A DNA stretch of 64,000 bases from Chamaecyparis obtusa. Lineage: Eukaryota > Streptophyta > Pinopsida > Cupressales > Cupressaceae. The translations under genes were made by a program, and so were the position numbers. The stretch covers positions 188,501-252,500 of the forward strand of contig BSBK01001577.1 in the NCBI GenBank assembly GCA_027943335.1, written 5' to 3'. Positions 47,280-58,281 of the stretch are shown one piece after another. Each line of letters opens with the position of its first letter. The first letter of the stretch is position 1. Under the pieces are notes generated by a model. That model was given only the letters and a program-made list of their open reading frames with translations, did not search any database and had not been told where the DNA came from.

Positions 47280-48000
47280 GAAAATGAATGTCTTGCTGAT
47301 GTTTTAGAGGAGGAGGCCATAAGGAAAATGGTATTCAATGGTAGCTTCTCAAGTTCAAGATCAAGAGCAGGGGTATTATTATTTCCTCCTATCAGAGAAT
47401 GCATCCCTTTCTCCTTTAATATAGATTTCAAGAATACGAATAATATGACTGAGTACAAGGTTTTGATACTAGGTGTGGAAGAAGAAAAGCTAAGATGGAT
47501 TAAGAAACTAGTTTCAAAGGTTTATGTCAAACTGATTGTGAAGCAGGTAAGGGGGAAATTATCGGTCAAAAATAAAAAATTAAAGAAGTATAGAAACTTA
47601 GTGTGGGATGAACTTTATTCCTTTGATGCCTTTTCCATAGAGTTCATACCTCAAAATCTAAACACTAAAGTGGAATCCTTAGTAGTTTCAGCCTCATTAT
47701 TGTTACCCCATCTTGACTTCAAAATGCATAAGTATCAAATAGAAATGATATATACACTGAAGGTGCCAGACAATGTAGAACACTGGTAGGTGTTTGAAAA
47801 TGATTCTCAACTCAAAGATTTCTTGGGATATGTTGTAAATTTTGTTGATATATATTTTGAAGGATCTAGTAATGAGAGCAAGGAGGTCTACAAGGGTTCA
47901 ACAAGAAATGATGGAATCATTCAGAGCTCAAGGGAAATAAGATTCCACAATGACTGGTTTCTCTGGAACATCTATTTTGAAGAGAAGATGATAGTATAGT
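47280..48000 (+). pseudogene. archaeal-type RNase H located upstream of RT
   Basis: The ORF 47328-47789 aligns by eye with the second RNase H of the Tat element at 7.0-7.4 kb: FNGSFSSSRSRAGVLLFPP (first Asp replaced by Asn, 47337), NNMTEYKVLILGVEE (Glu kept), VKLIVKQVRGKLSV, and NTKVESLVVSASLL. A conserved tail follows (VPDNVEHW, then after a TAG at 47787 VFENDSQLKDFLGY). It lies between protease and RT rather than between RNase H and integrase. Confidence 0.75.
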
Positions 48001-48299
48001 CAAGGAAAAGGTATCCCATACTCATATTTCCAAAGAGTATGATAAAATCATTATAGGAGATGATGGTAATCCTAGATTGATCTGAATAGGTAAAACATGC
48101 TCTCAGTAGGAAAGGGATGACCTTAAAAAGTTATAGAGTATACAGATTTTTTTTCTTGGGGATATGAAGATCTTAGTAATTTCATAGGTGGACAGTTTAG
48201 ACACCAAATCCCTTTGAAACTAGGTGCCACCCCTTTTCCCTAAAAGCTAAGGAATTATAATCCAAAAGTATTTGAGGTGATATTTAAATAAGTAGAGAA

Positions 48300-48775
48300 A
48301 ATGGTACAAGACATAATCATATAATCAATGCATCATTCAACCTAGATTGCTAATATAGCCCTTGTGAGGAAGAAGAATGGTGAAATCATAATCTGTGTTG
48401 ATTTCCAAAATTTGAATCAAGCTAGTGTGAAGGATAATTATGCAATGCTAGTGATGGAACATGTTCTCCAAGTCATATCAAGATCAAAAGTAATGGTAAT
48501 GTTAGATGGATGTTCTGGTTATAATTAGACTAGTGTGGCAGAGGAGGATCAACATAAAACTGCCTTTACAACTCCTTGGGGTACTTATGCATACAACCGG
48601 ATGCCATTTGGACTTATTAATATCGGTGCCACTTTCCAAAGAGTGATGAAATCCTCTTTCAAGGATCTTCATAAGAAAATTATTATAGTTTACCTAGATG
48701 ACCTAACTATTTATAAAAAAGAGGAGTCATCATTTAAGGGGTATCGAAATAGTGTTGTAGAGGTGTAGAAGTGAT
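48300..48775 (+). pseudogene. pol: reverse transcriptase of the second large element
   Basis: Blocks in order: IALVRKKNGEIIICVDFQNL (48354-48413), MLDGCSGYN (about 48500), KTAFTTPWGTYAYNRMPFGL (48556-48615), GATFQRVMKSSFK and the catalytic YLDD at 48691-48702. A TAG at about 48526 and another near 48766 interrupt it. The catalytic aspartates remain. Confidence 0.88.
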
Positions 48776-49520
48776 GGTATATCCTTAAATCCTAAAAAGC
48801 CAATTTTCTTTGTTGATGAGGGTAAATTTCTAGGGAATACCATTTTGAAAGAAGGTGTCAAAATCAATCCTAAAAGGGTCAAGGGGATTCAGCAACTTAA
48901 CTTACATTCTAGTAGAAGCAGTCTAAAATCTTTCTTTGGCCAAGTGAACTTTTTGTGGGCTTTTATCCCATAATTTTCAGAGACTACCAGGCATATGGTG
49001 GACATGTTGAGTGAGAAGGTCCATTTTAAATGGAATGAAGAGGGATAGAAATCTTTCATTGACATTAATATGGAAATATCCAAGGCACCCATATTGAGAA
49101 TCCCAAATTTTAAGAAAGACTTCATTATTTATTGCTACGCTTTAGAGAATACTTTATTTGGAATTTTGACATAGAAAGATGTAAAAAGGCAGGAGGCACT
49201 TATTGATTTTATGAGATTTCACTTGAATAAACATGAACTCAAATACTCTCAAATTGAGAAACACACTTTTTTTTTAGTAAAGGTAGTGAAGCAATTCAGG
49301 TACTACATACCCTCACTGCATGGTTTATGTCCTAGAAACTATAGTAAAAAGCATTCTGACTCAAAAGAAGATAGACAAGAATAAAATGGTGGTATGGATA
49401 GCTAAAAATTAGGAGTATTATTTAACTATTAAACCAATGAGTTTGGTGAGAGGAAGGGGTTTGTGTGAATTGATAGCAGAAAATAAGAAGCCAGTAGAAG
49501 AAGAAGGAAGTTGAATACCC
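48776..49520 (+). pseudogene. pol: RT-attached RNase H of the second large element
   Basis: Recognised by a GKFLGNTILKEGVKINPKR-like connection (about 48820-48880) and the C-terminal pattern YSQIEKHTFFLVKVVKQFRY (about 49248-49307). Stops and frame changes are frequent. The catalytic first Asp region (IIYCYALENTLFGIL, about 49125) lacks the expected Asp. Confidence 0.65.
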
Positions 49521-50780
49521 ATGGCATTGTTAGTAAGTCTAACTAATCCTTGGTTCTTAGATGCAACATACTTCCTCACCTATGGCGAATTCCCTAGACA
49601 TATGACCCCTCAAGAGAAGCGTAATTCAAAGCTGAAGGCCTTCAAGTATGTAATTTCTCAGGACATGTTATATAAAAGGAGTGTTGATGTGAATTTTCTC
49701 AGATGTGTTGATGTTGCACAACAAAAAGAACTACTAAAAGCTTTCCATGATGAAGCCTATGGAGGACATTTCACCTCTACTATTATTGCCTCTAAGATTC
49801 TCTTGAACCGTTTCTATTGGCTTGGAATGTTAAAGGGTGTATATCACTATGTCAAGAATTGTGAAAATATCAATTGTTCATAGGGCGCCCACAACTTGCA
49901 ACATTACCCCTCAAGCTAGTGATCTTAGATGAGCCCTTCAAATAATGGGGGATATATTTTGTAGGACCTCTAAATCCTATAGCCAGTATAGGAAATATTT
50001 ATATAGTAATCATCACTGATTATTTCACTAAATGGGTGGAAGCGGTCCCTACCAAAAAGGAAAACTCTTAGGTGGTATGTGATTTTCTATTGAATCATAT
50101 TTTTGTCAGATTTGGGACACTAGTAAAACTAGTGGCAGATAATGCTACATATTTTTCCTTAGAGGAGATATCACCATTTTGTTATGAACATGGGATATCC
50201 TTAGCTTACTCATCAGATTACTTCCTGTAGGGGAATGGTCAGAGAGTCCAGTAATAAAAACCTTGTCGCTATAATTAAAATGTTATTAGGTGATAATCCT
50301 CATGAATAACCCAAAAAGTTGCATGAAGCCTTATGAGATGATAGAATGACTCTAAAGAGAGCTATATTCATGGGACCTTTCAAACTAGTCTATGGGGTAG
50401 GAGCTCATGTGTCACTGCCCTTAGAACTTTCTACAGCCAAGCTCCAATATGTGGTTGAAGATCGGTATTTTCAAAATTCCCTAGAGAAACGCATTATGTA
50501 CTTGAATAAATTAGAAGAAGAAATAAATGACTCAGTGGATCACATTACAAAGCGTCAACTAAAAGTCAAGAAAGTTTTTGACATGAGAGCCCATACTTGT
50601 AAGTTCATGAAAGGTGATGAGGTTCTATTATGGGATAAAAGAAGGGCACCTAAGGGATCTCATGGAAATTTCAAATCTTTATGGAAAGGCCCATTCATTA
50701 TTTCAGAGGAAATTAGTGCAAATGATTTTTGCTTGTCCTACCCAGATGGTATTAATCTTTCTTTTACTTACAACGGTTAG
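49521..50780 (+). pseudogene. pol: integrase of the second large element
   Basis: The zinc-binding part is HDEAYGGHFTSTIIASK then CENINC (49749-49880), followed by a TAG. The core shows ITDYFTKWVEAVPTKK (first Asp, about 50014), VADNATYFS (second Asp) and GNGQ, after which one extra base shifts the frame just at the catalytic Glu. The C-terminal part is open from 50346 to the TAG at 50778 (FKLVYGVGAHVSLPLELS, KGDEVLLWDKRR, KGPFIISEE). No chromodomain is visible. Confidence 0.85.
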
Positions 50781-51882
50781 GATCTCAAATTGTTCAAGCT
50801 TTGATGTTGATCTAAGTCTCTTACCCTTGTATATAATAGGTAGTTTTCCCTACTTTTCCTTTTTGGTGTGCTCATGTGTGTAGTTTCTTTCCCTCCTTTT
50901 TTTCTTTGCAAAATCGGTGATTTAGAGTTCTTTGCATATTTGGTAATATGCAGTCCCCAAACAGATTTGATCTTAGGGTCTTTTAGAGTCACCATGTAAA
51001 AAGTGTCATTGAACCTTTTTGATATTTAATCCTTGTCCGAAGTTCTACCCTCTCAATTTTGCATCAATGACTTTCCCATGTTGGCCTAGCTTATGAGTTA
51101 ACTACCACAACCTTCAAGCTTATCTTTTTCAAAGTTGGTGTCCTCCGGTCAAGTGTCAGATGTTCTTAATCCTCCATGAACCACTTAGAACCCCTTTGAA
51201 CTTGAGTTGAAATCAATTCAAAGAAGTTCAATCAAAATATTTTTTTTTAATGTTGGTATTGTAGGTACGACTTGGATCCATGTCATTATACAATGGTGAA
51301 CCACTTTTAACCTCTTCGAACCCGAGTTCAAAGTAGTTCAAAGGGGTTCTAAAGAGATAGCATCAAACCCAAGGATTGATATGATGGTTGATGAGGTGGA
51401 TGGCTCAGAGTGTCAGTGAAGTAATTATTGGGATTATGGTATAGTCATCCTTTAATAGATGAAAATAGTGAGGGAAATCTAAATTGGTAATTTGAATTAT
51501 TACAGATTTCACCTTAAGCATGAGCAAAGTAATGGCATTAAATGGAAATTAATGATGTTTCGAACAGTTGCAAAATTTAACAGTAGTCTTATGTCACATC
51601 CACATTTTTACCTCACTCTGAATTTATGTCATCATTACTGCTCCTTTCCAAGCCAAACTTTACGGTATCGAAGCTTTTTATATGTATGTTGTTTAGCTCA
51701 TTTCTTTCCAATGTGAAATTGTGGAGTCTTAGTTGTGAAAGAAATAGGTTATTTTCTTGAGTCGACAAAATGAAGGTAATCATTGAAATGTCTTCTTTTT
51801 GTTTCTTATTTTCTGCATGATAGTGTGATTTCAAAGGTTCTATTATTCTCTATTTATTTTTGGAGAAGAAAAATGAAGTCTA
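50781..51882. other. spacer between integrase and the 3' ORF
   Basis: No gene is seen. AT-rich, with near-repeated phrases at 51170-51350 (GAACCACTT..AACC, TTCAAAG.AGTTCAA). Confidence 0.45.
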
Positions 51883-54800
51883 ATGCATTTCTTCAAAAAT
51901 CTTGTGAACCTAAAATGTCATTCTCCAGTGATTACAAACATTGATTTGTTAGGGGTTGAACTAGCGAAAATGGTTGGAAATTGGGCAGATACTACAGAAA
52001 AAGATTATAGTTTAGAATTTGGGTATGTGTAGGATCATGGTATGCCAAAAAGTGGCGATGTGAAAAAGAAGTCCTGATTGATAGACTCTTTTGAAAAATA
52101 GCTATAACTTTCAAACAATATAACATTTTTGAAATCTAAAAGATACATCACATTCTATGCTTCACCTAATACAATAATAATAAATAATTCTTTCCATTTG
52201 ATGAAGTTTAGACTAAGTTAAGGTGGTTAGACATCAGATTTTTTATATTCTGTAAAATTTGTAGCATAAAAATCATAATTAATTCTTTACTTGGAAAAAA
52301 TACAAAAAAATATACATCACATCTAGACATGAGTCTACTACTTTTATCTAGAATCTTATAAATTTATATTATCATTTGATTTTGTTTAATGTGGTTAGAC
52401 ATACACCTAATTTTTATCTTTCGAGTCCCGATCGATAGACTTATTGAAAAATAGCTATAACTTTCAAACTGTATAACATTTTTGAAATCCAAACATGTGT
52501 CACATTCTACGATTTTCCTACTACAACAAAAATAAAAAAAGTTTTCACTTTGATAAATTTTAGACTAAGTTAACGTGGTCAGACACAAGAGTTTTTTTAT
52601 TATGGAAAACTTGTAGAAGAAAAATCATAATTAATTATTTAGATTAAAAAAAATTACAAAAAATATGTGTCACATCCAGACATGATTCTACTACTTATAT
52701 CTAGAATCTTGTAAAAAAATTTTATCATTGGATTATTTTTAAGGTGGTCAGACATACACCTACTTATTTTTTTCCTAAAATTTTCGTATCACTACATTGA
52801 AATTTGAAATTTTCAACATATAGAATAATTTTTTTTTAAAAAAATGTCTAGTGTCTTAGAAACTAAATTCAATTTTGTATAGATTCTCTTCTTACATATG
52901 TTTTATGTAATATTTATAACTTATTCAAATTTTTATGTCAACTTTCCTAAACCTGATTTTCTAAATTTTCATTGCCACTTAAGGGCCTAGTTTGGCATAC
53001 CATGATCCCGCACATACCCATTCTTATCCAATAGATTTCTTGAAGCTGTAGCTTTTCACCTAGCTATAGTGAGCCCTAAATTAGTCCAACAATTCATAAA
53101 CTATTATGATGTCAAATCTAAATGTGTATTGAAAAATGGAGGTCATAACCTTTTGTCTATAACCCGATGAACCATAATGTCTATTTTCAAGATACCTAAC
53201 GACTCTTTTGCTAGTTTTACTCCAACCCAATTTCTTGCCCAATTTCAAGAAAAAAGAAACAAAAATCATAGTAATATTGCTTGAAAATGGACTAAGACAT
53301 TTTACAAAGGAGGTTCCAGGCTACCTAAGGTTCTGACCAAAGATCATATGAAACCTCATATTCATGACATAATGGTTCTGTTACACAAAGTGAAAGGTTT
53401 AGAACAAGTTCTTTTTGAAGAGGATGTCTCATTTTATAGAGATTGTTTTGGAGGTGAAGCATAATCTTGACTGGGTTGAGACAATTGTTGGTTCATTAAG
53501 GGATCAACTTAAACAAGTGAAAGCAATAAGAAAAGAATTTTACATGTTCTCATATTTAACTTATTGCCTTGCATCTACTCAAAATATTGGAGCCATTCCT
53601 CATGAACCCTGGAATGAAGACTTAAACATCATCAAATATTGCCCTTTGCTAATAAGAGATAGAGTCCTAGAGGACTATAGGAGGGTTCTCAACATTTTCC
53701 TTGGAAAGCTTTGTTATCAACTGGTGGGGACTCTAAAGAAGAGAATCTATCTAGAGGCTTAGAAACTGGTCCATACCTATGGCAGCTTCTATATCCAATT
53801 CATGTGGTTCACATACATCAGAATATGAGGATTTGATGAAGAAAGTCTCAAGTTGCCAAGACTCACCTTTGACTACTTTGTTTTAGCAAAATTTTGTAGA
53901 CAAATATTCACTGTGATTAAAAAAAGCCTCCTAGAAGAGAAATGGGATTCCATGTTCCCAATCAAACTTGGAGCTATGGCCTGCAAAAATATGGTTGACA
54001 CTTAATTAAAAGGGAATAACCTGGTGAGTTTTCATATGTAGTTTTATGCTTCAAGAAGAGGGTTCAATAATAAGGGTTTTGCAAGATGAGTCCTTAGCCT
54101 AAGTAATCATTTGTCCCCAAACTCACATATTGAATATTTGTGGGAAGATCTTGAAGATGAAGAGGCAAACAGGAAAAAGGATCATTCTAGGTTATTAATC
54201 CCTCAGATTAAAGCCTTTTAATTAAAGTTTGATACAAATGGCATAGAGAAAGATGATTCTAAGATTGTAGAACTAGGATATGATGCTTCAAACATAGAGG
54301 ATTTCCCTGAGATAGACTGAACGACAGGAGAAGAAGATAATGTAAAATTAAGAGCTAGGTTCATTTTCAAAGTTACAGAGGATTGACTGAAAAGAAAAAG
54401 ACAAGGAAAGGTAGACAGAACCACCCTTGAGAAAAATAATGTCAATTTCATCTCAGTCGACATTTTGCCTGATTCATCTGACACATCTCTTTTTGTCACT
54501 GATGTAGGTAAGTTTTCTTTGTCCAAAAGGAAAGCAATTCTAGTTGAACACCCTACTACACCCCGAACAAGGTCGAGGACCAGGTCTAGAAGTCGTGCTC
54601 AGATGAGCTCTCCAAATTCTAGTTTCATTTATATTGACATCAATGATGAAGATATTTTTTTTTCACCTGAGCACCCTAAGAAAAATCAAGAAGTACCTAC
54701 TGACAACCCTAAGGTTCAATAGGATAATGTGACCCTTGCCAAGATGACTGACAATAGGATGGTTTCTAGTTCAATTCCTCCATGGTTAACTGATTCAACG

Positions 54801-54919
54801 AATAGAAAAAGGATCTTCAAGCCTGTTTCCCTACCGGTTAAAGAAATAATCACTAAGTATGTTGTCCACACCCCAAAGGTGATAAAAATGAAAAGCAATG
54901 AGAGGCTCAGGGTGTAGAT
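51883..54919 (+). pseudogene. extra ORF downstream of pol, unknown function
   Basis: Starts at the ATG at 51883, is open for 46 codons, is interrupted by the inverted-repeat element 52021-53019, and resumes at 53024 in frame if four bases are duplicated. One frame change occurs near 53420. From 53415 to 54917 a single frame holds with stops at 53760, about 53826, 54003, 54042, 54720 and others. Motifs: LSNRFLEAVAFHLAIVSPKL, IPHEPWNEDLNIIKYCPLL and a C-terminal Arg/Ser-rich PRTRSRTRSRSRAQ (about 54559-54600). No membrane span or signal peptide, so it is not envelope-like. Family not recognised. Confidence 0.6.
52021..53019. mobile_element. 999-bp inverted-repeat DNA element inside the 3' ORF
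   Basis: The left end GGGTATGTGTAGGATCATGG (52021-52049 in full) is the reverse complement of the right end (52991-53019) at 27 of 29 positions; a further AAGTGGC-ATG match lies just inside. The interior is two tandem copies of a roughly 350-bp unit (about 52072-52425 and 52426-52775), both starting TTGATAGACT or TCGATAGACT. There is no transposase, so it is non-autonomous. A possible 4-bp duplication ATTT/ATTC flanks it. Superfamily unassigned; GGG ends would suit PIF/Harbinger, but the duplication does not. Confidence 0.82.
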
Positions 54920-54943
54920 TTTAGGGGGATCAACTTAGAGGAC
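54920..54943 (+). promoter_or_regulatory. polypurine tract of the second large element (degenerate)
   Basis: TTAGGGGGATCAACTTAGAG lies before the right LTR. The left copy keeps the better form (CTTGGGGGAC). Confidence 0.5.
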
Positions 54944-55176
54944 TACATATTTTTCTAGGGAAGATTTTTTCTATTTCTTTTGTTTTTGCATGGGAGGGAT
55001 AGCATATTTTGAATTGGAAGTTGTAATATTGTAAGGGAGAAGCAAAAGGATCCATGTTGTCTTTATGTTTATTCAAAACTAAATATTTTTGTGTATCAGA
55101 TCTCTGAATTTGGGCAGTTGTCTTTCAATTGAAATAAATCTATGAATTTGGGCAGTTGTCTTTCAATTGAAATAAA
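54944..55176 (+). repeat. right LTR of the second large element (end approximate)
   Basis: Begins TACATATTTTTC where the left copy has TGTGTATTTTTC. Contains a 38-bp tandem duplication (GAATTTGGGCAGTTGTCTTT at about 55107 and 55144) absent from the left copy. Confidence 0.6.
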
Positions 55177-55341
55177 TCTTTATTGTAACATTGTATTTCC
55201 CATCTTGGAAAGAAGCATTTCTTGTATTTGAGTAGTGATCCATAGGCAGTGTTTTTCCCTTGACCAAGCTTCCATGATAAAAATCTTGGTGTTATGTAGT
55301 TGTGGATTTTTTCATTATGCTTTAACATTTTAATTTTCATT

Positions 55342-55446
55342 ATATATAATAAGTATTTTCATATGTAAATAATATTGTTTGTATATTTTCTAGTATATAA
55401 TAAGTATTTTCATATGTAAATAATATTGTTTGTATATTTTCTAGTA
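55342..55446. repeat. 51-bp tandem duplication
   Basis: Two essentially identical units, each containing AAGTATTTTCATATGTAAAT, 51 bp apart. Confidence 0.85.
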
Positions 55447-57517
55447 TCCAAGTTCATAGCAAGGCTTAATGGTGTACTTTCAATAGAAGAAGTGGTTTTT
55501 TGACGTGCTTTCCTTATCTAGATGGCTATGTGAGGAATTAACTAGCGACTAATACATTTTTCATTCAGGTCGATAGCTTGTTTTTGGGTATATATCTCAA
55601 TATTGTTTGTTTCCTGCATATGTGTTTATAATTATAGAAATATCTTGGTTGGGAAAAATATTTTTGTGATATACAATTGCTGTGGTGGATGTCATTTATA
55701 GAATAGCTCCAAAAAAATAATACCTTGTGTAGATGATAACTTGTGCAACATATGGGAACCGAATCTGAGTTAACTATTCTCACATATAAATAATATTATC
55801 TTAAACCATATCCATCATAAAAAATGTAAATGGAAACAAAGTTTTGTCTCAAATTATAATAGAAGAAATAACCAAAAAAATTATATGTGTGTGTGTAATA
55901 TAAGGAAGCCATAATGTGGACTTGCACATTCAGCTTCACAGAATATTATGTTTTTTTAGTACTATATTTTATGGCTACATTATAACAAAATAGAAACCAA
56001 GAAATTTGTGTAGTTTGAAATGCATATGCATTCGTAATTTACAAGAGAAAATAAACCATCAAAATATCGGGAGCTAAAACACACATACATTTTAGTTTAG
56101 GGTTTTAATGTAAAATATAACGAAAGGACAAGTAATAAATTTATATAATTTGAAACACATATGAATCTCTAAATTGCAACAAAAAAGAAAGAAAGAAAAT
56201 CTTGTGAGTTCGAATAGATATGCATTTTAGTTAATTCCATATCTACCAAACAAAATCAACCAAAAAATCATAGTAATTTTGAACACAGTACCAAACAAAT
56301 AATATTCTATACAAACCCTAACCAACACAATGAGACAAGAACACAAAAATGAAACATCCAATCCAGACAAGAAATAATGGTGCCTCTTCATAAAATGAAC
56401 TTGTACGACAAACCACAACACAAATAATGTCTGCTACAAAACCTATGCACAATGCTAAAAATTATTCTTTGTAACAAAAAATGAAAACTACAAACCAAAT
56501 GAAAAAAGTTAAAGAAATAAATTTAGTGGTAAAGTTTCATTCCTATACTACAATTTTGATATTAAATTTCTTATCATTTCTATTTCGAATGCATGTATGA
56601 CCATTTTTTCTTTTTTTTGAGAAAGTAAATTTATGGAGAAATCTAGGAAAAAAAAATCAAAACAAATCATTGAAGCAATCATGGTTTGAAAAATGAAAAT
56701 AGAAGAGTAAAAATGATTAAGCATTCTGGAATATTTATATGAAATTTAGGCCTTTATGTTTTTAGAAAATTTAAGTGAATTTAATTATTATTCTCAAAGA
56801 AATGTATTAGGAAGTAAAACTGATGTGAGTATTTTGATAAAGTGAATTTGATGGATTTTTTTTTAAAGCCTTTTGTGCATAACCAAAAGTATAAAAATTC
56901 AAACTTGTTGAAATATTCATTATGTTGAGATCTAAAAGATACGAAAGATTTTAGACTCAAACCTCTTCTATTCTCTATATCATTTAGTCCATTTCTTTTC
57001 TTTTCTAAATTAAAACAACTAATTATATTAAATTAAATCATTTTTCACATTCTAATGATATTATAAAATGTATCAATTTTAGATTTTTTTACTTGTTAAA
57101 TATGCTCATTTCAGGTTATATTTGTGTTAGTTTTTATGCTTCTAAATTCTTCATATGTTTAAAATCTATCTAATAATAAAAGATTTATAGCAATCCTTTT
57201 TGCTATACATAAAAGAAATTTTGCCATGAATGTCTAATTTTATTTCCAAAGATAATTTCTATACTAACATACCATATTTGTTAATGAGATTTCTATTTGG
57301 TATTAATATTTTTATGTGTGCCTTTCTCATTGTTATTTAACGTAGTCGTAAATAAGTTTAAAGTAAAAAGTTATAGACTAACATACATGATGGAAAACTT
57401 GTTAATATGATTTATATTTAGCAAAAAAGATATGTCTCTCATTGTTATTTAATGTAATGATAAATAAGCTTAAAACAATTTAATAATTATCTTTAAATTG
57501 ATATCTCTATGCTTATT
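55447..57517. other. AT-rich intergenic DNA
   Basis: Contains a short GT microsatellite near 55888. I see no gene. Confidence 0.5.
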
Positions 57518-57926
57518 TTACACAGATTTCGGTATGCTAATCTTATGAAAAACTCTCTTAAATTTTATAAACTTTGACATTCTAACTTTCTCTCTGTTTT
57601 TACAAGTTTGATATAATAGCGGTGTATAGTCATGGAGGAGTAGAGGAATAAAAAGGCCATTCGAGGGGTTCATGGCTACGCTCTTTCTCATGCACACAGT
57701 CGAATTGACAAAGTTTTTGGGAAACACCGGAACAAGAATATCGCTGCTATCAATTGCCTCTCTAATGTCACTACTTCCGTTGCCCTCCCTGTCTCTGCAT
57801 ATACGAAGTGATCCAGTGCGGAGGCATTTGTACTTGCAACCCATCAATATTGCCCCTTCATCTGCTGCGTGGTAAACAAAGTAAACATTGAACTTCTTCT
57901 GCACCAAGCTTCCTATGCCAACGCTT
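57518..57926 (-). CDS. TIR-like domain exon (downstream of an LRR exon)
   Basis: TIR domains of plant immune receptors make nucleotide signals from NAD. The minus-strand exon starts after a canonical acceptor (TTTTGCAG at 57934-57927). It shows KKFNVYFVYHAADEGA (first TIR strand), LRICRDREGNGSSDIREAID, SSDILVPVFPKNFVNSTVCM (third block) and GLFIPLLLHDY, ending in a stop at 57518. In the block that normally reads W-C-L-x-E-L it has V-C-M-R-K-S, so the catalytic Glu is Lys and the domain is probably not an active NADase. It joins in phase to the LRR exon at 58070. Type A alternative: a decayed fragment of a normal TIR receptor in scrambled order. Confidence 0.6.
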
Positions 57927-58069
57927 CTGCAAAATTTAAAATCATTTTTACTCACTACTTTATCACGAGACAAAATTTCAAATAATTCAATACAAATACA
58001 TCTTTTTTCAGAGATCTGAAAAAGTGTCCGCTTACATCAAGTTAAATGCACCTCTAAATGATCTTTTAC

Positions 58070-58281
58070 CTCTTTAACTCTCTAAGCTGGGCTAACTTGA
58101 CAACCGGGTCATGAAATCTCTCTTGGTGTGCACCACATGGTAAACATAATCTTCTAAGCTTTTGTAAGTTGCCCAACAGGTAAGGAAGGCTTTGTAAACC
58201 ATTACAACCCTGCATGTACAAACGTCGGAGCTGTACCATGTCGAAAGATATGTAGGGAGTAATGAGGATATCTAAATCCAT
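58070..58281 (-). CDS. leucine-rich repeat exon of an immune receptor
   Basis: Reading leftwards: SFDMVQLRRLYMQGCNGLQS, LPYLLGNLQKLRRLCLPCG, LAQLRELKR. These are two to three LRRs of the kind found in conifer and other plant TIR-NBS-LRR proteins. The exon ends at 58070 in AAAGAG-GTAAAAG, a good donor; the 143-bp intron leads to the TIR-like exon, completing an Arg codon across the junction. The open frame extends a little upstream of the ATG at 58281, so the true exon start is not fixed. No NB-ARC domain is visible upstream. Confidence 0.6.

Larger units (their letters stand above)
44095..55176 (+). mobile_element. second large Ty3/gypsy element, with RNase H-like domain before RT and a 3' ORF
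   Basis: Order on the + strand: LTR (44095), gag (45130-46600), protease (46862), archaeal-type RNase H (47.3-47.8 kb), RT (48.3-48.8), RNase H (to 49.4), integrase (49.5-50.8), an extra ORF (51.9-54.9) carrying an inserted small transposon, polypurine tract, and a second LTR copy at 54944. Many stops and several frameshifts occur. Short LTRs of about 0.2 kb are assumed from the homology limits; no target duplication could be confirmed. Confidence 0.8.

Noticed and set aside
53415..54917. Envelope gene
   Set aside because: Position fits an env-like gene, but there is no signal peptide, membrane span or cleavage site.
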